The notes below the pieces were generated by a model. The model ran no database searches. It was not told where the DNA came from and saw only the letters and a list, made by a program, of their open reading frames with translations. Made by a program: the position numbers and the translations under genes. Positions 1-8,256 of a stretch of DNA of 41,527 bases are shown here, in pieces. Source of the DNA: an uncultured Acinetobacter sp. (lineage in GTDB: Bacteria > Cyanobacteriota > Vampirovibrionia > Gastranaerophilales > Gastranaerophilaceae). The first letter of the stretch is position 1. The number at the start of each line of letters is the position of its first letter. The stretch covers positions 1-41,527 of the forward strand of contig ONVC01000014.1 in the NCBI GenBank assembly GCA_900321205.1, read 5' to 3'.

Positions 1-103
1 ACTCTTGAAAGCAAGATATATCAATAGTTTTGATAATTTTGTAAAATCACTAATAAAAAATTAAAATCGCCAAATCGCAAATTAGAACTGCACAAGTCAT
101 TAA

Positions 104-127
104 AAAAGAGCCTGTACAGGCTCTTTT
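104..127 (-). terminator. Hairpin terminator after the tRNA-Val 3' relic
   Basis: Perfect 24-base palindrome (aaaagagcctgt/acaggctctttt) with A-tract and T-tract ends, so it can terminate in either direction. It lies eight bases beyond the truncated tRNA-Val 3' end at 135-153 in the minus-strand direction, as a terminator would. Confidence 0.7.
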
Positions 128-134
128 AATAATA

Positions 135-153
135 TGGTGGGCGTTAGAAGACT
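135..153 (-). pseudogene. Truncated duplicate of the tRNA-Val 3' end
   Basis: Nineteen bases are identical to positions 329-347, the 3' end of the tRNA-Val gene: half of the T arm, the acceptor strand and CCA. A GGTCA-like stretch just upstream (minus sense) resembles the remaining T arm, but no anticodon or D arm follows. It is a remnant, not a working tRNA gene. It could be a scar of integration at the tRNA 3' end or a decayed tandem tRNA copy. Confidence 0.75.
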
Positions 154-293
154 GTCTTGACCTGTTCGCATTAAACGTGTCTTTGTGTTTTGCTTTTTGT
201 GCTAATCGCACTGCAAAGCAAAAGCACTCCGCACTCTGCTCACAGGTCGCTCGAACTTCAAAAGAAGGTTCTCGTTATCAAAACACACAAAAT

Positions 294-327
294 AAAAGAG
301 ATGATAACTAATGTCATCATCTCTTTT
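294..327 (-). terminator. tRNA-Val terminator
   Basis: Twelve-base-pair stem aaaagagatgat/atcatctctttt around a ten-base loop, directly after the CCA end of the minus-strand tRNA-Val. The A/T tracts give a T-rich 3' end on the minus strand. Confidence 0.8.
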
Positions 328-328
328 A

Positions 329-404
329 TGGTGGGCGTTAGAAGACTCGAACTTCTGACCCTCTCCTTGTAAGGGAGACGCTCTACCAACTGAGCTAAAC
401 GCCC
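329..404 (-). tRNA. tRNA-Val (anticodon TAC)
   Basis: On the minus strand this 76-base segment folds as a tRNA: acceptor GGGCGTT/AACGCCC, D arm GCTC..GAGC, anticodon stem TCTCC/GGAGA with loop CTTACAA (anticodon TAC, valine), and T arm with loop TTCGAGT. The CCA end is encoded in the DNA. A promoter lies at 426-454 and a terminator at 294-327, so it is a single-gene transcription unit. The 3' 19 bases are repeated at 135-153. Confidence 0.97.
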
Positions 405-425
405 TTTTCCCTTTCGGCATGATTA

Positions 426-454
426 ATGTTAAAACAAACAAATTTTATTGTCAA
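426..454 (-). promoter_or_regulatory. Promoter of tRNA-Val
   Basis: Minus strand reads TTGACA (454-449), a 17-base spacer, then TAACAT (431-426). The expected start is near 419, about 15 bases upstream of the tRNA 5' end. The -35 is a perfect consensus match. Confidence 0.75.
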
Positions 455-573
455 ATAATTTGTTTATTATAATTATCCCTCTTATTTCTATTTATTCTTT
501 ATTCTTTTTATTTACCCCCTCTCCACCTTCACTTTCATTCCACCAGAGTATTTTAAAAAAACTTCAAATAATG

Positions 574-601
574 TACAATACTTGTAACAATGAGAAAGGA
601 G
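574..601 (+). promoter_or_regulatory. -10 element and ribosome binding site of pepA
   Basis: TACAAT at 574-579 fits a -10 element, though the -35 region is weak (ttttaa). The Shine-Dalgarno site aaaggag at 595-601 lies ten bases before the ATG at 612 and fixes that start. Confidence 0.55.
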
Positions 602-611
602 TTTTATAAAT

Positions 612-2012
612 ATGGAGATTAAAATTGTAGAAAATGCTGCATCTGTCGAAGCGGATATTCTGGTTGTTAACCTGTTTGAAGACGGGAAAACTTCAGTCGA
701 TTTAGCTAACAAGTATGCAGTAGAAGAAGATAATTTTAAAGGCAAATTCGGAGAAACATACTTATTACCTACCTACGGAAATGCTCCGTACAGAAAAGTA
801 TTAGTAGTAGGATTTGGCAAAAAAGAAGAATTTTGCCCTGACAAATTGAGAGAAGCAACAGCAAAAGCTATTAAAAAATGTTCTCAAATGGAAGCAAAAA
901 AAGTTGCATTTGCTTTTGAAGGAGTTGATTTTGACTATTCCGAACAGTTTGCAATGGGTGCTTTTATTGCGGACTATAAATTTGATAAATACAAATCAGA
1001 CAAGAAAGATAAACACGTTAAGGAACTTTATATTCAGGCTGATGAAGAAAAAATAAAAAAAGCTGAAAAGATTGCGGCGGCAATGACTTTTGCGCGTAAT
1101 TTGGCAAATGAACCAGCTCAGTTCGCAACTCCTACTGAGCTTTCTAATATAGCTAATGATTTTGGGCTGGAAACCAAAATTTATGACAGAGAAGAATGTG
1201 AAAAAATGGGCATGGGTGCTTTTCTTGCCGTTGGCAGAGGAAGTGATGAAGAGCCAAAATTTATTCATATGAAATATTCTTGTGACAATCCTAAAAAGCG
1301 TATTGCAATTATCGGGAAAGGTATTTGTTTTGACTCTGGCGGACTAGATATTAAACCCGCATCATCAATGCTTACCATGAAAGATGATATGTCCGGTGCT
1401 GCGTGCGTTCTGGGCGTAATGAGTATAATAAAAGAATTTAATCCTCAGGTCGAAGTCCATGGTATCATTGCAGCCTGTGAAAACATGCCTGGCGGTAAAG
1501 CCTACAAACCGGGTGATATTGTAACAGCAAGGAACGGAAAAACCATAGAAATAGATAATACTGATGCAGAAGGACGTTTGACTCTGGCTGATGCTCTCTG
1601 TTATGCCTGTGAACTCGGAGTTGATGAAGTAATTGACCTTGCAACTCTCACAGGAGCTTGTGTTGTTGCATTAGGTTCTCACGCTTCAGGAATTATGGGT
1701 AATGATGAAGAGTTTACTCATAAACTTATAGAAACAGCAAAGAAGAACGGCGAAAAATTCTGGGAGCTGCCATTGTGGGATGAATATTTTGACAGTCTGA
1801 AATCAGAAGTTGCCGATATGAAAAACTCAGGTGCACGTTGGGGCGGAGCTTCTGCAGCAGGTGTGTTCCTCAAAAAATTCGTAAAAGATGTTAAGTGGGC
1901 ACACATTGATATTGCAGGTACCGCATACATTGAAAAACCGCAAAAAGAATTCATTGCCGGTGCAACGGGTGCAGGTGTCAGAACGCTCTTAGGATATATA
2001 TTGGAACAATAA
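612..2012 (+). CDS. pepA: Leucyl aminopeptidase (M17 family)
   Basis: Cytosolic zinc/manganese exopeptidase of the M17 family that removes N-terminal residues from peptides. The 466-residue length is usual for the family. The C-terminal catalytic domain carries the metal-binding block GKGICFDSGGLDIKP (K236, D241) with MKDDMSGAA following, and the family signature NTDAEGRL at residues 316-323 (D318, E320, R322). The N-terminal macro-like domain (about 1-150) is less conserved, as expected. Start ATG 612 has a good Shine-Dalgarno site. The gene stands alone, with its own promoter and a terminator at 2036-2069. Identification is from motifs and is firm at family level; the precise substrate preference is not visible. 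Confidence 0.95.
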   Translation: MEIKIVENAASVEADILVVNLFEDGKTSVDLANKYAVEEDNFKGKFGETYLLPTYGNAPYRKVLVVGFGKKEEFCPDKLREATAKAIKKCSQMEAKKVAFAFEGVDFDYSEQFAMGAFIADYKFDKYKSDKKDKHVKELYIQADEEKIKKAEKIAAAMTFARNLANEPAQFATPTELSNIANDFGLETKIYDREECEKMGMGAFLAVGRGSDEEPKFIHMKYSCDNPKKRIAIIGKGICFDSGGLDIKPASSMLTMKDDMSGAACVLGVMSIIKEFNPQVEVHGIIAACENMPGGKAYKPGDIVTARNGKTIEIDNTDAEGRLTLADALCYACELGVDEVIDLATLTGACVVALGSHASGIMGNDEEFTHKLIETAKKNGEKFWELPLWDEYFDSLKSEVADMKNSGARWGGASAAGVFLKKFVKDVKWAHIDIAGTAYIEKPQKEFIAGATGAGVRTLLGYILEQ

Positions 2013-2035
2013 AAATTCTGAATATTAAATCAGTA

Positions 2036-2069
2036 AATACAGGTCGGAATTTTCCGGCCTGTATTTTTT
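2036..2069 (+). terminator. pepA terminator
   Basis: Stem aatacaggtcgg/ccggcctgtatt (one G-T wobble) around aatttt, followed by a T-run. Confidence 0.85.
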
Positions 2070-2105
2070 AGTCGGTTTGGGGTGTGAACCAAAAACGGAC
2101 CATGT

Positions 2106-2120
2106 TATAATATCTCTATG
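2106..2120 (+). promoter_or_regulatory. Extended -10 abutting the ATG (leaderless-type)
   Basis: TGTTATAAT (hexamer 2106-2111) is followed by six bases and then the ATG at 2118. A start seven bases after the hexamer would place +1 on the A of ATG. There is no Shine-Dalgarno site. Confidence 0.6.
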
Positions 2121-3053
2121 AACAACGATAAATCAAAAGCTATGCGCAGACTTTCAAATGCTCTTAATGCTAACGATATGGAATCTGCAAAAAAGATTAT
2201 AGAAACAGATGTCAAACGCCATCTGCCAAAATATGAATATTATTTTTATCTGGGTTTGGTGTCGGAAGATAACAATGAAAAACTCAGGTATTATGGCAAG
2301 AGCCTGGAGGCCAATCCTGATTTTTCTGATGCTTATATAAACAGAGGGCTTGTAAAAAATGAACTGCAGGATTATGAAGGTTCAATTGAAGATTACGATA
2401 AAGCATTAAAACTAGACCCTAAGTGTTCGCTTGCGTATAACAACAGAGGATATACAAAATACAAAAAAGGAGATTATGAAGGTGCGCTTGCGGACTATAA
2501 CAAGGCTATTCTGCTTAACCCCAAACTTAATATTGCACTTGATAATAAAGCGAAACTTCTTGATGAAGTTTGTCTGAAAGATGATGACGAATTCAGTGCG
2601 AAATTTTATCTGAGTAACGGAATACAGGAAATCAACAAAGGTAATTTTTTAGAGGGTTTAAAAAATATTGATGAATCCCTGAAACATAACGACAAGTCTG
2701 ATGTTGCATATTTTTACAAAGCAATAGCTTATCACAATCTGAACAATACCGATTTAGCTTATGAAAATTATACAAAGACCATAGAGCTGAATAAAAATAT
2801 GGTTGATGCATATTATAATCGCGGTCAGCTAATACTGAAAGATAATCCGAAACAGGCTTTAGACGATTTTGTTTCAGCTGTCGCATTAGATTCAAAGTTT
2901 ATTGATGCATACTTTGCAATTGCCGCCGTTCAGAAAAATCTGGGACAGTACGAAGATGCAATAAAAAATCTTGATAAAATTATAGAGATGGAGCCGATGG
3001 CAGTAAACGCAAAGGCTTTGAAGAAGCTTATTTTAACCAAGTATTTAAAATAA
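2118..3053 (+). CDS. Tetratricopeptide repeat protein
   Basis: A 311-residue soluble protein without signal peptide or membrane segment, made almost wholly of TPR units. Clear repeats include SDAYINRGLVKNELQDYEGS, then SLAYNNRGYTKYKKGDYEGA and further copies near residues 200-300, with the usual G/Y/A spacing and a Pro after each helix pair. TPR arrays are protein-protein scaffolds; the partner cannot be read from sequence. The start sits exactly six bases after a TATAAT box with no ribosome binding site, suggesting a leaderless mRNA. The next gene begins 37 bases downstream with its own -10-like element, so the two may be separately transcribed. Confidence 0.85.
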   Translation: MNNDKSKAMRRLSNALNANDMESAKKIIETDVKRHLPKYEYYFYLGLVSEDNNEKLRYYGKSLEANPDFSDAYINRGLVKNELQDYEGSIEDYDKALKLDPKCSLAYNNRGYTKYKKGDYEGALADYNKAILLNPKLNIALDNKAKLLDEVCLKDDDEFSAKFYLSNGIQEINKGNFLEGLKNIDESLKHNDKSDVAYFYKAIAYHNLNNTDLAYENYTKTIELNKNMVDAYYNRGQLILKDNPKQALDDFVSAVALDSKFIDAYFAIAAVQKNLGQYEDAIKNLDKIIEMEPMAVNAKALKKLILTKYLK

Positions 3054-3078
3054 ATTTGATACGGGTTACCTTTTAGGG

Positions 3079-3093
3079 TATAAGTATATTATG
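3079..3093 (+). promoter_or_regulatory. Possible leaderless-type promoter
   Basis: TATAAG (3079-3084), six bases, then ATG 3091; no Shine-Dalgarno site. The last base of the hexamer departs from consensus, so this is a weaker example of the window-wide pattern. Confidence 0.4.
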
Positions 3094-3993
3094 AAAAAGT
3101 TTTTCGGAGTATGTTTATTATTATCTGTAATGATGATGCCTTCCTGCTTTGGTGCTGTCGGAGGAACTATTGTTCGTCTGGATAAAAGTGAGATAGAAAA
3201 ACCCGAAATAGAAATTCAGGATAATAAAAAAGAGCTTAACAATTCTCTTTTGATAGACTCTTCCGAAGATTTATCCAAAATTATTGATGACCAGAAAGAA
3301 CACGATTTAAAAGATTTGGAGATTTTGTGGAAGGCGACAATTGAGAACAATCAGGTTGTTGAATTTGCGCTGAAAAAACTTGCCACCCCTGAATCTCAGC
3401 GCAGAATACATTCGTCACTAATGGCTAAAACTCTTTCTGCGATTATATCAGGAGCTTCTTTTGTTCCAAGTCTCATGGGTACAAACTACGGGATTCAGAC
3501 TGCGGCTTTTTCGGCAGGCAGGCTTGCACAGGGGTTGCTGAACAGAAATAATGTTCCGAAAGAAACTCCGCTTACCGATACCGAGCTTATTGAACTTGCA
3601 GGCATGGTTGAAAGTCTGCAGGATGCGCTTATCAGTTCATATTACAACTATAAAAACACTTTAACCCTTTTAAAAGATACCCGTTCTAAAATGTTGTTGT
3701 ACAGCAAAAATTATTCAAATGCCTTAGAAGGAAAAGATATTCTGGAAATTTCAATATCATCTTCGCTTTATGATTCTATGAGGCTTAGAGAATTTACACT
3801 GGAACAGTCTGCTAAAAAATACCATATTCAGCTTCAGAGACTTGCAGGCAAAAAAGCGGTTGATTCACTTGAACTGTATCAATATGATTTTGACAATATT
3901 CTTTATAAAGGTAATGATGAGCAGAAGAAAAAAGACGGAGTAAAAGAAGATAAAAAAGGTAAAAACAAAGGAGGTAACAATGATAAGAAATAA
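3091..3993 (+). CDS. Secreted helical protein, first of a paralogous pair
   Basis: A 300-residue protein of unknown function. It begins with a signal peptide (MKKFFGVCLLLSVMMMPSC then FGA); Cys19 could be a poor lipobox, but ordinary cleavage after FGA is as likely. The mature part is mostly helical, with LEILWKATIENNQVVEFALKKL near residues 95-115 and a long amphipathic helix near 180-250, followed by a Lys/Gly-rich tail. Segments match the next gene product block for block (LWKATIENNQ/LWQGAAMKSD; SSYYNYKNT/DAYYDYMTA), so they are paralogs. The helix patterns recall TolC-family outer membrane proteins, but the length is too short for a full TolC and that assignment is tentative. The last codons contain the ribosome binding site of the next gene. 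Confidence 0.75.
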   Translation: MKKFFGVCLLLSVMMMPSCFGAVGGTIVRLDKSEIEKPEIEIQDNKKELNNSLLIDSSEDLSKIIDDQKEHDLKDLEILWKATIENNQVVEFALKKLATPESQRRIHSSLMAKTLSAIISGASFVPSLMGTNYGIQTAAFSAGRLAQGLLNRNNVPKETPLTDTELIELAGMVESLQDALISSYYNYKNTLTLLKDTRSKMLLYSKNYSNALEGKDILEISISSSLYDSMRLREFTLEQSAKKYHIQLQRLAGKKAVDSLELYQYDFDNILYKGNDEQKKKDGVKEDKKGKNKGGNNDKK

Positions 3994-4873
3994 AGTTATC
4001 TCTGCGTTATTGTTTTTAACCCTGTGTATTCAGTCTGTTAATGCGATTGAGTTAAAAGATATTAATATGCCAAAAGGACCGTTTTATCGTTTCGGAACGA
4101 CAGAAGTTCCGGAAACAAAATATGAAAAAAGCGAAAAGATAGATTTGTCTTCTCCCGTATTGGATATAACTCCTGTAACAATCAAGGAAACAAAGCCGGA
4201 AGTGAGAACTTATGCTGATTTAAGCATAAAGAGTATTGCAAATGAAGTCTCAAAATCCGTGGAATTGGATTATAATGACATGCTTGAAGATTTGTCTCTG
4301 CTCTGGCAGGGTGCGGCTATGAAAAGCGATACGATAAAGTTTGCTATATATAAACTTTCAAATCCCGATAAAGATAAACCTGATGACGGTGCTGTAAGAA
4401 AAGTGCTTTCAACAATCGCAGGAATGTCTACATTCCTCGGTGCAGGTACGGGAAATCCGGTTCTTGCAAGTGCTGCACTTATAGGCGGAAATACGCTCGG
4501 TATAATGTCTCAGGATAATAAAGCCTTGAATTACAAGTATTCCCAGGTAACGGATGCGGATATGATTATTCTGGTCAGAAAAGTAGATGAGCTTCAGCAA
4601 AAAATAGTTGATGCTTATTATGATTATATGACGGCAAGGTATTTGTTTGACATGACATCAAAAATGGTTCAGGAAAAAGAGTATAACTACAAAAACTCAC
4701 TTAATCAAAAACGGGAAGTTGTTCTGATAACGGATACGTTCTATAGGGATGCTATAGATGAACAAGTAAAAGCAAGGGGCAATTTTTTTGAAAAACGCTC
4801 TCAGCTTGAACAATTAGTCGGTAATGATATTTTCAGACAATTCGAGGAAGTGGTTGATAATCGTAAAAGATAG
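3980..4873 (+). CDS. Secreted helical protein, second of a paralogous pair
   Basis: A 297-residue protein with a signal peptide (MIRNKVISALLFLTLCIQSVNA, cleavage likely before IELK). A variable region to about residue 85 is followed by the same helical core as the preceding gene product: LSLLWQGAAMKSDTIKFAIY, a small hydrophobic Gly/Ala segment (about 145-175) and a helix containing DAYYDYMTARYLFDMTSKM. It overlaps the preceding gene by 14 bases, and its very strong Shine-Dalgarno site (aaggaggt, 3968-3975) is embedded in that gene, so the two are translationally coupled and probably act together in the envelope. TolC-like helices are a possible fold; no function is claimed. Confidence 0.75.
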   Translation: MIRNKVISALLFLTLCIQSVNAIELKDINMPKGPFYRFGTTEVPETKYEKSEKIDLSSPVLDITPVTIKETKPEVRTYADLSIKSIANEVSKSVELDYNDMLEDLSLLWQGAAMKSDTIKFAIYKLSNPDKDKPDDGAVRKVLSTIAGMSTFLGAGTGNPVLASAALIGGNTLGIMSQDNKALNYKYSQVTDADMIILVRKVDELQQKIVDAYYDYMTARYLFDMTSKMVQEKEYNYKNSLNQKREVVLITDTFYRDAIDEQVKARGNFFEKRSQLEQLVGNDIFRQFEEVVDNRKR

Positions 4874-4951
4874 TCTCTGTAATAAGTTATAATATTTACA
4901 TTTGTCGTTAAATATGCTAATTTTATTATGAGTAAGAATGCAGAGGTATTT

Positions 4952-6625
4952 ATGTTTGATAATAATTTAAAGTATTTGAACAACGAAGATTTAAAAACAA
5001 GATTAGGCGGGTTTGCGATAGACGAATCAAAAGCAAATATGTCATACTGCATGACAAAGTCTAACGATTATCTTTTGCTGAAAAATGATGTTCCGCTTGA
5101 TGATTTGGATGATCCGAGACAAGCTGTTCAAAAAATGATAAAAGAAACCATTAAAAAACCGATGGAAAAAAATGATATTATCATCACTTTTGGTCTGGGT
5201 TTATGCTATCAGCTTGATGAAGTTTTTAATACTTTCCCGTCAAGAATTTTTGTTTATGAGCCTGATACAAAATTAATCCATTTTGTTTTAACAAATGTTG
5301 ATATCTCTGAACATTTAAAAAGCGGCAGGGTATTTATATATGATAACCTTGACGATTTAACAAAAAAATTATCGGAAATATACCTGACAAAGGATAAGGT
5401 AGAAGTTTTATATCTTAAAAACTACGCTGTTGTTAAGAGTCAGGAGCTGCTTGCTTTAACAAGAAAGGTTTATGAAACCTGCAAGAGTAAAACAGTTGAT
5501 ATTAATACAATTACACGTTATTCAAGAGTTTGGCTTGAAAATACGCTTTCAAATATCAGTAAAATAAATGGCGGAAAAGCTTATAAACTTTCTGATTTGG
5601 ACGGAAAGTTTGTGGGGCAGGCAGCGCTTGTTGCGGCAGCAGGTCCTTCTTTAACGGAAAATATGCCGTTTATAAGAGCTAACAGAGAAAAGTTTGTTGT
5701 ATTTGCAGTAAACAAAGCTCTGAAACTGCTTATAGATAACGGTATAACACCTGATTTCGCAGTATGTACGGATGCAAGATTTGTTGATAAAACTCTTAAA
5801 GATTTGGATGCAAGCCTTCCTAATATCAATTGTATTATGAATATAAACTCAGACAGTTCAATTATTTCCAAGAACTTCAAGAGATTTTTTATAACATTCC
5901 CTGCTAACGATATGGTTATCAATAAGCTTTCTCAGTATAACCAGATTAGTCAAGCTGAATACGGCGGTTCAGCAACAACAATGGCTTTCGTTTCTGCCGT
6001 TAAAATGGGTTTTTCAAAGGTTATTCTTACCGGCGTTGACCTTGCATTCAAAGGTGAACAGGTTTATGCAAACGGTGAAATGTTTGAAAAAATCTCAGCA
6101 AACGAAATGAAAATAAACTCTGTTACTAAAAATCTTACAACAGTTCCTTCTGTAACAGGGGTAGATGTTTTATCCAGTGATGACTATGCGGCTTTTGTTC
6201 ATCACTTTGAAGTTCTTATAAAAGAACTGGGTTATGTTTCCGTGTATAATACTTCATCTTTTGGTGCGAGCATTCCGGGAACAAAAAACAAACCGATAAA
6301 AGAGATTCCGCTTATGGGTATTTCAAATACTACAGCAATTACGCTGGGTGAAGTTCAGCCGTTTAAGCTGGAAACAAAAATCTGGGCGCAGGACGAGTTG
6401 TTGTTAATAAATGAAATTATTGCTCTGCTTTCCAGAGGTGAATTTTCGGTTGCATTAGTTTCTGCAATTTCAAAATCTCCGTTGATGTATCAGTATATGC
6501 AATCGGAGGTGCTTGAAGCTTTACAGTCCAAAATGGCGGAAGAGCTTGCAGAAAAATTTATTGCTAAAGCAAAAGAAGGAATAAAATACATAGTAGAAAC
6601 ACTACAGAAAAACAACATTATATAA
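4952..6625 (+). CDS. Maf-type glycosyltransferase (DUF115/MptE-like)
   Basis: Cytosolic protein of the motility-associated-factor family (DUF115), whose studied members move nonulosonic acid sugars onto flagellin or related surface proteins. The central Rossmann-like domain is clear: AALVAAAGPSLTENMPFI, then FVVFAVNKALKLLIDNGI and TPDFAVCTDARF, followed by GGSATTMAFVSAVKMGFSKV and ILTGVDLAF. About 557 residues is close to family length. I chose ATG 4952 because agaggt (4942-4947) precedes it; an in-frame ATG at 4928 would add eight residues. No flagellin or nonulosonate gene is in the window, so the acceptor is unknown. The secreted protein 11 bases downstream is a candidate operon partner. 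Confidence 0.85.
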   Translation: MFDNNLKYLNNEDLKTRLGGFAIDESKANMSYCMTKSNDYLLLKNDVPLDDLDDPRQAVQKMIKETIKKPMEKNDIIITFGLGLCYQLDEVFNTFPSRIFVYEPDTKLIHFVLTNVDISEHLKSGRVFIYDNLDDLTKKLSEIYLTKDKVEVLYLKNYAVVKSQELLALTRKVYETCKSKTVDINTITRYSRVWLENTLSNISKINGGKAYKLSDLDGKFVGQAALVAAAGPSLTENMPFIRANREKFVVFAVNKALKLLIDNGITPDFAVCTDARFVDKTLKDLDASLPNINCIMNINSDSSIISKNFKRFFITFPANDMVINKLSQYNQISQAEYGGSATTMAFVSAVKMGFSKVILTGVDLAFKGEQVYANGEMFEKISANEMKINSVTKNLTTVPSVTGVDVLSSDDYAAFVHHFEVLIKELGYVSVYNTSSFGASIPGTKNKPIKEIPLMGISNTTAITLGEVQPFKLETKIWAQDELLLINEIIALLSRGEFSVALVSAISKSPLMYQYMQSEVLEALQSKMAEELAEKFIAKAKEGIKYIVETLQKNNII

Positions 6626-6636
6626 GGATTGAAAAG

Positions 6637-7275
6637 ATGCAAAAAAAACTATTAATGTCTTTATTAGCAATGTTTTTAACCCTGTCTGCAGTAAATGCGG
6701 AAACAGATAAGGTCCATGTAACAATGGTCGGAGAATTTGATACGGCACATCCTTCACAGAGCATAAATGTTCGTGTCCTTGAAAATAGTGCTATAGGCGA
6801 ACATGTTTTGAAAGAAGGCGATATTCTCCATTGTAACGTTGTGAAAGTAACTGATCCAAAAAGAGGTAAAAGATCGGCAACCTTTGCTGTTTGCCCGACA
6901 TCATATACCTCCGGTGACGAAACAATAAAAATAGAGGAAAGTTATTACGGAAAATATGCCGAAAAAATTATGTCCAAAGAGGAACTTAAAAAAGTTGATA
7001 AGGTAAAGGTTGGCAAAAAAGCCGTTTTAACGGTAGGCAACCATTTTGTTAAAGGTTTAACGACCGGAGTTACTCTTGCAGAAGGCATGATTGAAAATGA
7101 AGAAGGTAACCGTATTGAATCCGGAGTTAAAAAAGTATATAAAGAATCTCCTCTTTCTTATGTAGAAAAAGGCGGAGAGCTCAATTTACAAACCGGAAAG
7201 CAATTCTACCTGATATTTAAACCTTCAAATAGCAGTAATACTGACGATATATCAAAAGAAACATCAGAAGAATAA
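6637..7275 (+). CDS. Secreted protein of unknown function
   Basis: A 212-residue protein with a clear signal peptide (MQKKLLMSLLAMFLTLSAVNA, cleavage before ETDK). The mature region (about 190 residues) looks beta-rich, with two cysteines (about residues 69 and 87) in a segment on control of ion/ligand-like residues that I do not recognise, and an acidic Ser/Thr tail. It lies 11 bases after the Maf-type gene with a modest ribosome binding site (aaggattg), so the two are probably cotranscribed. The unit ends at the terminator 7282-7312. It may be an envelope protein; nothing in the sequence names a function. Confidence 0.7.
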   Translation: MQKKLLMSLLAMFLTLSAVNAETDKVHVTMVGEFDTAHPSQSINVRVLENSAIGEHVLKEGDILHCNVVKVTDPKRGKRSATFAVCPTSYTSGDETIKIEESYYGKYAEKIMSKEELKKVDKVKVGKKAVLTVGNHFVKGLTTGVTLAEGMIENEEGNRIESGVKKVYKESPLSYVEKGGELNLQTGKQFYLIFKPSNSSNTDDISKETSEE

Positions 7276-7281
7276 AAAAAG

Positions 7282-7312
7282 AAAAAGGTCTTGATTTTAT
7301 CAAGACCTTTTT
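7282..7312. terminator. Bidirectional terminator between convergent genes
   Basis: Thirteen-base-pair stem aaaaaggtcttga/tcaagaccttttt. It overlaps the stop codon of the minus-strand TrmB-type gene and serves both directions. Confidence 0.85.
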
Positions 7313-8135
7313 AATGAATCATATACGTTGCATTAGAACCTAAAACTTTGTCTTTAAGTCGTTTAAGTCCTTTACCGTAGATGTATTTCATCTGTTCGAC
7401 CAGATTTTCTTCAACATCTATCAGGTACATATCGTGAACGATAAACTCTTTTATGATAAAAACAATTCCCTGGTTTTTTGTCCAGATAATACTTGTATCA
7501 GAGACATTATTTTTTAGCGAAGATATTTTTCCTATGACTCCTTCATTGTCATCAGCGGCTATAATAATCATTCTTCCGCCGAGTGAAAGTTCAATATCTC
7601 TTGCAAAAGCGTGTTCAAAGACAAGACCAAACCGGGAGTTAAAATTATCATATCCGACAATTCTTATTTCAACATTTCTGTTATATGCATTCAGAAGTTC
7701 CTGTTCAAAAACCTTAAAGTCCTGCGACCATACTTCCATATAGATTTCCCGTTTGGCGTTTTGTATAACTTCAATAATTTTGTCCTGAATGTTTTGTTTA
7801 CCAGTCACGGTTATAATAGGTTCGTTGTAATCTTCTTTTACATTCGGAAGATGTTTGTCGAGGTAATTAATAGTTGAAGCCATCTTCTTCTGAATTCTTT
7901 GGGTAAGAAGCTTTGGTTTTATCGGAGTGTATGTTACAGGTTTCGTATTTGTTGATATAACAATATTTTTTTCTTCAAGGGCTTTCAGGGTGTCATAAGT
8001 TCTTGACTGCGGAATATTTGCAAGTTTTGATACTTCGTATCCGGTTGCAGGATACTTTTTCAGAAGCGAAATATAAACTTTCGCCTCATAGGTATTAAGT
8101 CCGATTTCTTTCAATTTTTCCACTAATTCTGCCAT
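7311..8135 (-). CDS. TrmB-family transcriptional regulator
   Basis: A 274-residue DNA-binding regulator. The N-terminal winged helix (residues 1-75) has the TrmB pattern: LKEIGLNTYEAKVYISLLKK, then ATGYEVSKLANIPQSRTYDT and LKALEEKNIV. The C-terminal part (about 100-260) fits the PLD-like sensor region of the family, with EIYMEVWSQDF and later beta segments. TrmB proteins usually control sugar uptake or metabolism in archaea and some bacteria; the ligand here is unknown. No transporter is adjacent. The start is preceded by TACAAT exactly six bases before the ATG and has no Shine-Dalgarno site. It diverges from the glycine-zipper gene at 8257. Confidence 0.85.
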   Translation of the reverse strand: MAELVEKLKEIGLNTYEAKVYISLLKKYPATGYEVSKLANIPQSRTYDTLKALEEKNIVISTNTKPVTYTPIKPKLLTQRIQKKMASTINYLDKHLPNVKEDYNEPIITVTGKQNIQDKIIEVIQNAKREIYMEVWSQDFKVFEQELLNAYNRNVEIRIVGYDNFNSRFGLVFEHAFARDIELSLGGRMIIIAADDNEGVIGKISSLKNNVSDTSIIWTKNQGIVFIIKEFIVHDMYLIDVEENLVEQMKYIYGKGLKRLKDKVLGSNATYMIH

Positions 8136-8147
8136 AAAAACATTGTA
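8133..8147 (-). promoter_or_regulatory. Extended -10 abutting the ATG (leaderless-type)
   Basis: Minus strand TGATACAAT (hexamer 8147-8142), six bases, then ATG at 8135. No Shine-Dalgarno site is present. Confidence 0.6.
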
Positions 8148-8256
8148 TCATATCGGCAAAACATATGTAACAAATCTTAACAATCGGTCAATTTCCGCTC
8201 CACACATGACTTTATATATATAAGGTTAGTTATATTTAAAAGGTTAGGTAAAGTCC

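Noticed and set aside
190-441. Short open frames across the tRNA-Val region on both strands
   Set aside because: They run through the tRNA gene and its terminator and have no coding signals.
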